A stretch of 11,743 nt of DNA from the NCBI GenBank assembly GCA_035640715.1, contig DASQVO010000298.1, positions 1 through 11,743 on the forward strand, given 5' to 3'. This DNA is from DASQVO01 sp035640715. GTDB taxonomy: Bacteria; Actinomycetota; Actinomycetes; Streptosporangiales; Streptosporangiaceae. The notes under the pieces were generated by a model. The model searched no databases. It was not told the origin of the DNA and was given only the letters and a program-made list of their open reading frames with translations. The first letter of the stretch is position 1; each line of letters starts with the position of its first letter. The translations under genes and the position numbers were made by a program. Of this stretch, positions 6,403 through 11,743 are shown piece by piece.

Positions 6403-7815
6403 ATGAGCAACGACCCCTCCATGCACGATAGGGAACCCACCTCGTCTGCCGGCATCACCCGCCGGCGGGTGCTCGGAGCACTGGCGGCCGGCGCTGGGGC
6501 CTTGGGGGTCGGAGGCATCGGTGAGGACGCGATGGCCTCGGCACAGCCGACGGCGCCGCTGGCCACGACCCTGCCGGCGCCGTCCGCATCGGGCATCGAT
6601 CACGTGGTAGTCCTCATGATGGAGAACCGTTCCTTCGACCACTACCTGGGATGGCTGCCCGGGTCCAACGGCCGTCAGGCGGGCTTGAAGTATCCGGATC
6701 CTGCTGGCGTGCTGCACCCCACGTATCACCTGACGACCTACCAGGGCTGCGGCTACAACGACCCGGACCACTCGTATCAGGGTGGCCGGACCGAGTTCAA
6801 CGGCGGCAAGTGCAACGGGTGGCTCCTCGACACCGCCAACGACATATTCTGCATCGGCTACTACGAGGCCTCCGATCTTGCCTTCTACGGCCATGCCGCG
6901 CCCTACTGGACGACGTGCGATCACTACTTCGCCGCGACGATGGGCCCCACCTACCCGAACCGGTTCTACATGCACGCGGCGCAGACCGACCGGATCGACG
7001 ACAGCACCACGATCTCGACCCTGCCGACCATCTGGGACTCCCTCGCCACGGCGGGCGTGAGCCACAACTATTACTTTTCGGACATTCCGTTCACGGCGCT
7101 CTGGGGTACGAAGTACGCTTCGATCTCCCGGCCCGTGGGTGACTTCCTGACAGCCTGTGCCGCCGGAACCTTGCCGGCGGTGAGCTTCATCGACCCGCGC
7201 TTCGTGGACGAGGGCAGCGGGACCTCCGGCGACGACCACCCCCACGCCGACATTCGCGTAGGCCAATCCTTCATCAACCAGATCTATGAGGCCATCACGT
7301 CGGGCCCAGCCTGGAAGCGGACCGTCTTCGTCATCAACTACGACGAGTGGGGAGGGTTCTTCGACCATGTCGCGCCGACGACCGCCCCTGACGCCAACCC
7401 CTCCAACGGCCTGCGCGGCTTCCGCGTCCCCGCCCTCCTGATCAGCCCTCTGGCCAGGCGCAACACCGTTGCCCACAACACCTACGACCACACGTCGGTG
7501 CTCAAGATGATCGAATGGCGGTGGGGGCTTCCCGCTCTGACGCCACGCGACGCCGCGGCACGCAACATCGCCGAAGTCCTGAACTTCTCCGCTCCCCCCA
7601 ACCTGACTGCCCCCCGCTGGAACGTGCCGGCCGTCCTGCCGCAGGCGTGCCCGGCCGTCACCGCCCCGCGAGCCCGGCACCCCGTGCCGACCGAGCACGA
7701 GCTCACCTGGTCAGCGGTCCGCAGCCTCGCCCAGGCGTCAGGATTCACACGGCACCGGGGTCGGCGTCGAACGCACGGAAGGCGTCAGCGAGCTGGGCAG
7801 CGGTCGGGCCGTTGA
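6403..7815 (+). CDS. Tat-exported phospholipase C / phosphatase (PF04185 phosphoesterase)
   Basis: The 470-residue secreted hydrolase acts on phosphate esters outside the membrane. It begins with a twin-arginine signal, TRRRVLGALAAGAGALG (19-35), with cleavage expected around 47-60. The PF04185 domain spans about 64-400. IDHVVVLMMENRSFDHYLG (65-83) holds the metal-binding Glu74-Asn75. GPTYPNRFYMHAA (181-193) has Thr183 at the family's nucleophile position. DDHPHADIRVGQ (277-288), VINYDEWGGFFDHV (310-323) with Asp314/Glu315, and NTYDHTSVLKMIEW (359-372) complete the metal site. AGGTGA seven bases before ATG 6403 supports the start, although the frame is open far upstream. Residues 400-447 match the usual C-terminus (TWSAVRSLAQASGF). 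The last 20 residues, Arg-rich, come from the antisense of a crotonase repeat copy and are not native. Substrate (phosphatidylcholine or another ester) is not determinable. Confidence 0.9.
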   Translation: MSNDPSMHDREPTSSAGITRRRVLGALAAGAGALGVGGIGEDAMASAQPTAPLATTLPAPSASGIDHVVVLMMENRSFDHYLGWLPGSNGRQAGLKYPDPAGVLHPTYHLTTYQGCGYNDPDHSYQGGRTEFNGGKCNGWLLDTANDIFCIGYYEASDLAFYGHAAPYWTTCDHYFAATMGPTYPNRFYMHAAQTDRIDDSTTISTLPTIWDSLATAGVSHNYYFSDIPFTALWGTKYASISRPVGDFLTACAAGTLPAVSFIDPRFVDEGSGTSGDDHPHADIRVGQSFINQIYEAITSGPAWKRTVFVINYDEWGGFFDHVAPTTAPDANPSNGLRGFRVPALLISPLARRNTVAHNTYDHTSVLKMIEWRWGLPALTPRDAAARNIAEVLNFSAPPNLTAPRWNVPAVLPQACPAVTAPRARHPVPTEHELTWSAVRSLAQASGFTRHRGRRRTHGRRQRAGQRSGR

Positions 7816-7865
7816 CGGCGTTACGGCGGCGGGCCGGTGCAGGAAGACGGTGCTGACCGGCCCGG
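7752..7865 (-). pseudogene. Crotonase 5' fragment, frameshifted and without start codon
   Basis: On the minus strand this encodes the equivalent of crotonase residues of about 11-49 (VSTVFLHRP, then a one-base frameshift, then TAAQLADAFRAFDADPG in another frame). Start codon, SD and the remainder of the gene are missing. It is non-functional as crotonase; on the plus strand it now supplies the last codons of the phospholipase ORF. Confidence 0.8.
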
Positions 7866-7927
7866 TCGTCGCCTGGCGGGAACGCTAACGCCCGCCTCGC
7901 CGGTTTGTCGAGCCCACGCTCAGCCGG
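7752..7927. repeat. Direct repeat copy B: decayed crotonase 5' end and TetR start
   Basis: This is the second copy of the 5971-6189 segment. Compared with copy A it lacks 42 net bases around the crotonase start codon and has a one-base deletion in the crotonase reading frame near 7833-7842. The left edge lies inside the phospholipase ORF, and the right edge takes in the stop codon (7920-7922) of the GH92 gene. The two copies flank the phospholipase gene as direct repeats about 1.7 kb apart. Confidence 0.85.
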
Positions 7928-10900
7928 TGACCGTCACGCCGTCCGGGACGTTCCCGACCTCGACCGCTGCGCCGGGCGTGCCGGTCGCGACGGCGACCGG
8001 CACGACGTTGTTGACGTTGGTGTCCACCACCCAGGCCGTCGTCCCGTCCGGGCTGAAGCCGACCGCGTAGGCGCCGGAACCAGTCGGGATGAAGGTGCCC
8101 GGCGTGCCGGTCGCGACCGCGATGGGAGTCACGCCGCCGGCCCCGAAGTCCGCCACGTACGCTGTCGCCCCGTCCGGCGAGATCTTGACGTACTGGGGTC
8201 CCGCGCCGACCGGGATCGTCGCGGCCACGCTGTCCGTCGCCGCGGCGATGACCGACACCGAGGACGAGCCGCCGTTCGTGACGAGCACCTTGCTGCTGTC
8301 CGGGGTGACCGCCACGCCGAACGGCGCCGCGCCGACCGTGATCGTGTGCGCGACCGCGCCGGTGGCCAGGCTGATGTCGCTGACCGTGCCGCTGCCCTGG
8401 TTGGCGACCCACAGCTGCGACCCGTCCGGGCTCACCGCCAGCCGCTCCGGCTGGCTGCCCACGGTGACCGGCTTGCCCGCGGTGAGGGTCGCGACGTCGA
8501 TCGGCTGGACCGTCCCGTCGCCGAAGTTGCTCACCCACACGGCCCCGCCGTCCGGGGTGGCGGCGACGTCGGCCGCGATGCTGCCGACCGGGATCGTCTT
8601 GATCACGGCGTTGGTCGTGGTGTCGATCACGGTGACGTTGTTGCTGTTGTTGTTGGCCACGAACAGGTCACCGTGGTCCACGATCATGCCGTCGGGCCCG
8701 CTGCCGACCGGGATGGCCGGCCCGGCGGTGTGCGTCCGGGTGTCCACCGGCGTGACCGTGCTATCGCTGTAGTTGGAGACATAGGCCGTCGGGATGCTCT
8801 GGCCCGGCTGTGCGACCGTCACCAGGAGCGAGACGCCGGGGATGACGGCGCCGTTCGACGCCTGCGAGGCGAAGGTGACCTGGTAGTAGCCGGTGGCCGT
8901 GCCTGCGGCGGCCGCGATCGTCACGGCCGTCTTCGCGGTCCCGCCGGCCGCCGCGGTGATGGTGCCGCCGGCCGGGGCCGCCGACAGCCCTGACGGTGCG
9001 GTCGCGCTCCACGTGACGGTGGCCGGGCCGGACGTGCCGAGGGTGTTGTCGGCCTCGACGGTCACGGTTGTGCTGGATCCCGGCGAGAGACGCACCTGGC
9101 CGGGGCTGACGCTGAGCGCGGCGCGTGTGCTCGGCGGGAACTGCACCGGGCCTGCGCCGAACGACGGCGGGGCGTCGCCGGGCGCTGAGCCCCAGCTTGT
9201 GTTCGGGGTCGCGGACAGGGTGAAGTCGAGCTCGCGGGTGCGGCTCAGGTCGACCCAGGTGTGGTCTGTCGGCTGGCCGTTCACCTTCAGGCTCTGCACA
9301 TACGTGTCGCCTGCGCCCTGCGCGCTGACCGTCAGGTTGCCGAACGCGCCGTGGATGACCGCCTGCGGGAACTGCGGCGTGCCGAGCACCAGCATCGGCA
9401 CGCCCGGGGTCTGCGGGTACAGCCCGAGCGCGGCCCACACGTACCACGAGCTCATCGAGCCCAGGTCGTCGTTGCCCGGCTCGCCGCCGGGGGCCAGGGA
9501 GTACAGCTGGCTGGTGATCTCGTGCACGATTGCCTGCGTCTTCCACGGCTGGCCGACGCTGTCGTAGACCCATGGCGTGTCCAGCGACGGCTCGTTGCCC
9601 TGCCAGTGGTACGGCTCGTTCGGCCCGGCGTTCAGCTGGGTGAAGTAGGTGTCCAGCCGGGCCGCGGCGGCCTGGTCACCGCCGATGCCCTGGATCAGGC
9701 CCTGGAGGTTCTGCGGGACCATCCAGGTGTACTGAGCCGCGTTGCCCTCCTGGAACCCGTTCTGCCCGAATCCCGCACCGGTCTGGACCGGGGGCCCGGA
9801 CGGGAACGCGCCCGCGGCGTCGCGCGGCTCGATGTAGCCGGCCGCGGTGTCGAAGACGTTCGCCCAGTTCTGTGAGCGCTGGGTGAACGTCCCGGCCGTC
9901 GAGGCCTGACCGAGGGCACGGGCCAGCCGCGAGATCGAGAAGTCGTCGAGGGCGTATTCGAGGGTTTCTGAGGCGCCGTTGGGCACGGGGCTGATCGAGT
10001 CGGAGCCGATGTTCGGCACGTAGCCTTTGGCGATGTAGGCGGCGGCGTTCGGCCGCTCCACGTACCAGCCCTGGCCGACGGGCGTCCTGCCGTCGGCGCC
10101 GTTGACCATGTCGGTGAGCGCAGCCGCGGCGCCGAAACCGCGGGCGCCGAAGGCGTAGGTGTCGGCCAGGATCGGGTCGGCGGCGTCACCGTTCATCACG
10201 CCGGTGTAGCCGTTCGCGACCGGCCATTTGGGCAGGGCTCCGCCCTGCGCCGCGTCGTTGAGCAGCGAGGTCGCCATGTCGGCGGCTATCCGGGGGTCGA
10301 TCGTGGCCAGCAGCGGAACTTCGGACCGGTAGATGTCCCAGCCCGAATAGTTGGCGTACTGGGCGTGTCCCCGCGGGACGCGGTAGACCTTGCTGTCGAA
10401 GCCGATGTACTGGCCGTCCGCGTCGCTGAACAGGCTCGGCTCGAGCGACGCGTGGTAGAGGGCGGTGTAGAACGTGGCTTGCGCGGTGCGGCTGCCGCCC
10501 CGGATGGATATCGTGCCGAGCTGCCGGTTCCAGATGGCGGTGGCCTGCGCGGCGACCGCGCCGACGTTCCAGGTGTGCGCCTCGGCGGCCAGGTTGGCGA
10601 GCGCGCCCGCGGCGCTCACATAGGAGACGGCGACCTGCATCCCGACGTTCGGGTCCTTCGTGGTGTCGAAGGTCAGCCAGCCCCCGGCCACGACGCCGGA
10701 GCCCTGCTGGCCCGACGCGGCGGCGCTGGCCCGGTTCACGTCGTAGCGCTTCGGCGCGGGATCCTGCTTCCCGCGCTCGGTCACGGCCGCGCTGCCGGCC
10801 GACCGGGTGACCTGCGCCGGGCTCGTGCCGCCCCAGGTGCCCGAGGCGGTGAACGAGCGGCTGAACCGGGCGGCGAAGTACACGGTGTAGCTGTCTGGCT

Positions 10901-11579
10901 GGCCGCAGAAATGGCCGCTGGTGACCGCGCCGGTGATCTCGCGGTCGCCCACCGTCTGGAACGTCGCTGCCGACCCGCCGTTGGCGCTGCCCGCGACCTT
11001 CACCAGCACCTGCGCCTGGGTGGTGGCGGGGTAGCTGAACTGGGCGACCCCGGTGCGGTCGGTCACCGCCAGCTGCGTGTGTATCCCGCCCGCGGTGACC
11101 GCGTATGAACCGGGGTGCGCGCTCTCCGAAGAGTGGCTGAAGGATGCCGAGGCCGAGCCGGGGTCGGCGGGCGGGGCACCGGTCAGCGGCAGGATGGGGA
11201 AGTCCCCGGCGATAGCGCATCCGGGCCCGGACAGGTGGGTCAGGCTGAATCCGGTGATGCTCGAATCGTCGTAGTTGTACCCGCCGCCGGCCGGGCGCGA
11301 CGACGTGTCAGGACTCCACTGGATCATGCCGAACGGCAGGTCGGCACCGGGAAAGGTGTCGACCTGGCCGACGACCGCGCCACCGCTGCCGGTGCCGACC
11401 ATCGGGTCGACCAGCGCGGCCGGGTCGGTCACGGCGGCGGGGGCGTTCCCGGCAGAGGCGTCAGCGGCGTGCGCGAACGCTGGGGTGAGCATGGTCGCGG
11501 CCAGCGCCGCGGCCGCGAGCAGGGCGGCCCGCGCCCGGCGCCGGGCGGATCCGGGAGATTCTGGGGACAACGCTGTCAT
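7920..11579 (-). CDS. Secreted GH92 glycoside hydrolase with NEW3-like domain and C-terminal YVTN beta-propeller
   Basis: The 1219-residue exported protein (numbered from ATG 11579) starts with a signal peptide: Arg-rich n-region at about 13-17, Ala/Leu core, cleavage near AFAHA-AD at 38-39. GH92 covers about 50-800. Motifs include VDPMVGTGSGG (57-67), PFGMIQWSPDTSS (82-94), FSLTHLSGPGCAIAGDFP (111-128), YSGWDIYRSEVPLL (411-424), SETLEYALDDFSISRLA (537-553), FQEGNAAQYTWMVPQN (609-624) with the likely general-acid Glu611, GNEPSLDTPW (661-670) and PGNDDLGSMSSWYVW (701-715) with base aspartates. Most studied GH92 enzymes are calcium-dependent alpha-mannosidases. An Ig/NEW3-like domain follows (about 821-922), then seven YVTN repeats (about 931-1219). 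No SD precedes either start; ATG 11609 is the alternative. A promoter placed so that ATG 11579 is leaderless is the reason for my choice. Confidence 0.85.
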   Translation of the reverse strand: MTALSPESPGSARRRARAALLAAAALAATMLTPAFAHAADASAGNAPAAVTDPAALVDPMVGTGSGGAVVGQVDTFPGADLPFGMIQWSPDTSSRPAGGGYNYDDSSITGFSLTHLSGPGCAIAGDFPILPLTGAPPADPGSASASFSHSSESAHPGSYAVTAGGIHTQLAVTDRTGVAQFSYPATTQAQVLVKVAGSANGGSAATFQTVGDREITGAVTSGHFCGQPDSYTVYFAARFSRSFTASGTWGGTSPAQVTRSAGSAAVTERGKQDPAPKRYDVNRASAAASGQQGSGVVAGGWLTFDTTKDPNVGMQVAVSYVSAAGALANLAAEAHTWNVGAVAAQATAIWNRQLGTISIRGGSRTAQATFYTALYHASLEPSLFSDADGQYIGFDSKVYRVPRGHAQYANYSGWDIYRSEVPLLATIDPRIAADMATSLLNDAAQGGALPKWPVANGYTGVMNGDAADPILADTYAFGARGFGAAAALTDMVNGADGRTPVGQGWYVERPNAAAYIAKGYVPNIGSDSISPVPNGASETLEYALDDFSISRLARALGQASTAGTFTQRSQNWANVFDTAAGYIEPRDAAGAFPSGPPVQTGAGFGQNGFQEGNAAQYTWMVPQNLQGLIQGIGGDQAAAARLDTYFTQLNAGPNEPYHWQGNEPSLDTPWVYDSVGQPWKTQAIVHEITSQLYSLAPGGEPGNDDLGSMSSWYVWAALGLYPQTPGVPMLVLGTPQFPQAVIHGAFGNLTVSAQGAGDTYVQSLKVNGQPTDHTWVDLSRTRELDFTLSATPNTSWGSAPGDAPPSFGAGPVQFPPSTRAALSVSPGQVRLSPGSSTTVTVEADNTLGTSGPATVTWSATAPSGLSAAPAGGTITAAAGGTAKTAVTIAAAAGTATGYYQVTFASQASNGAVIPGVSLLVTVAQPGQSIPTAYVSNYSDSTVTPVDTRTHTAGPAIPVGSGPDGMIVDHGDLFVANNNSNNVTVIDTTTNAVIKTIPVGSIAADVAATPDGGAVWVSNFGDGTVQPIDVATLTAGKPVTVGSQPERLAVSPDGSQLWVANQGSGTVSDISLATGAVAHTITVGAAPFGVAVTPDSSKVLVTNGGSSSVSVIAAATDSVAATIPVGAGPQYVKISPDGATAYVADFGAGGVTPIAVATGTPGTFIPTGSGAYAVGFSPDGTTAWVVDTNVNNVVPVAVATGTPGAAVEVGNVPDGVTVTG
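7923..8789 (-). repeat. Seven tandem YVTN-type beta-propeller repeats inside the GH92 gene
   Basis: Each unit of about 41 residues follows the pattern (A/V)-(Y/W/L)-V-x-N/D ... (S/G)-x-V-x-x-(I/V) ... (I/V)-P/T-V-G-x-x-P-x-x-(V/I)-A-(V/F)-x-P-D-G. Seven copies close a complete seven-bladed propeller like the YncE/SMP-30-type YVTN proteins. The last blade ends cleanly at GNVPDGVTVTG and the stop codon. Blade 2 carries an Asn-rich turn (NNNSNN), which explains the GTT-rich low-complexity DNA near 8637-8656. The likely role is binding to a surface or polymer; catalysis is not suggested. Confidence 0.85.
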
Positions 11580-11586
11580 ATCCGGC

Positions 11587-11617
11587 AATAAAGCCACAGC
11601 TCCGCCCATCCTGTCAA
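11587..11617 (-). promoter_or_regulatory. Candidate sigma-70-type promoter giving a leaderless GH92 transcript
   Basis: On the minus strand a perfect TTGACA (11612-11617) is followed, after 19 bases, by TTTATT (11587-11592, 4 of 6 matches to TATAAT). The predicted start of transcription falls about eight bases further on, at or next to the A of ATG 11579. Leaderless mRNAs are common in actinobacteria, and no SD is present. The 19-base spacer is longer than ideal. Confidence 0.4.
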
Positions 11618-11743
11618 GCGTTCCTGATTCATCAGCATCCAGCCGCCTGGTCGCCCGGGGATACCTGTTTGGCCGGTCAGGTCCTGCACCGCCTCTGCGG
11701 TTGCCCTCGGGTCGTGGCTACACAATTGGACCTAGTGCGACAC
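11618..11743. other. Upstream region of the GH92 gene at the right edge
   Basis: No gene can be supported in these last bases. A small dyad, CTGAT-TC-ATCAG (11624-11635), lies just upstream of the candidate -35 element and could be an operator, but it is too short to weigh much. Confidence 0.3.

Noticed and set aside
6400..7698. 432-codon open frame opposite the phospholipase gene
   Set aside because: It mirrors the GC-rich coding strand, with no recognisable domain; residues are Gly/Arg/Val-biased as expected for a shadow frame.
7752..7927. CRISPR-like or IS terminal repeat interpretation of the duplicated segment
   Set aside because: There are only two copies, in direct orientation, with coding homology to crotonase and TetR; there are no spacers, inverted termini or transposase.
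8637..8656. GTT-rich simple repeat
   Set aside because: It is explained by an Asn-rich turn (NNNSNN) in blade 2 of the propeller, not an independent microsatellite or regulatory tract.
7885..8993. Long Arg/Asp-rich frames overlapping the YVTN propeller on both strands
   Set aside because: They are low-complexity shadows of the GH92 coding frame; the YVTN repeats identify the true frame.

Overview
The window looks like chromosomal DNA of a high-GC, soil-type actinobacterium (Streptomyces, Streptosporangiales or Catenulispora-like). The evidence is the strong G/C third-position bias, a PAS protein that resembles the SpoIIE-type phosphatases of these bacteria, a Tat-exported phospholipase-C-like enzyme, an MptB-like polyprenol-phosphomannose glycosyltransferase and a large secreted GH92 protein. 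The genus cannot be fixed from sequence alone.

Layout, left to right. A PAS-domain sensor protein runs off the left edge on the minus strand (1-497). A 340-bp gap follows, holding a dyad, a hairpin and a scrap of a DDE transposase. Next are a hemerythrin-like protein (minus, 840-1388) and a five-bladed-propeller glycosidase-like protein (plus, 1655-2614). That gene runs straight into a broken C-terminal end of a histidine kinase (2665-2787), followed by about 315 bp with nothing recognisable. Then come an MptB-like mannosyltransferase (plus, 3104-4648) and the C-terminal half only of a PF04185 phosphoesterase (plus, about 4727-5200), which ends at a strong hairpin. A crotonase-family gene (minus, 5268-6116) is divergent from a TetR HTH stub (plus, 6149-6274). 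A complete Tat-exported PF04185 phospholipase C/phosphatase (plus, 6403-7815) converges on a three-part secreted protein, GH92 plus NEW3/Ig-like plus seven YVTN blades (minus, 7920-11579).

The most distinctive structure is a two-block direct repeat. The 5' end of the crotonase and the start of the neighbouring TetR stub (5971-6189) reappear, decayed, at 7752-7927, so the two copies flank the phospholipase C gene. The second copy has lost the crotonase start codon and carries a frameshift. It also supplies the last 20 codons of the phospholipase ORF (read antisense to crotonase), and its right end includes the stop codon of the GH92 gene.

Together with the transposase, kinase, phosphoesterase and TetR fragments, this marks 500-7930 as a region of repeated rearrangement in which intact genes sit among at least five broken ones. 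Functional links are loose. An alpha-mannosyltransferase-like protein, a GH92 (alpha-mannosidase family) protein and two PF04185 phosphoesterases suggest a theme of cell-surface or extracellular mannose and phosphate-ester turnover, but they do not form one operon. I found no CRISPR array, tRNA, rRNA or intact mobile element.
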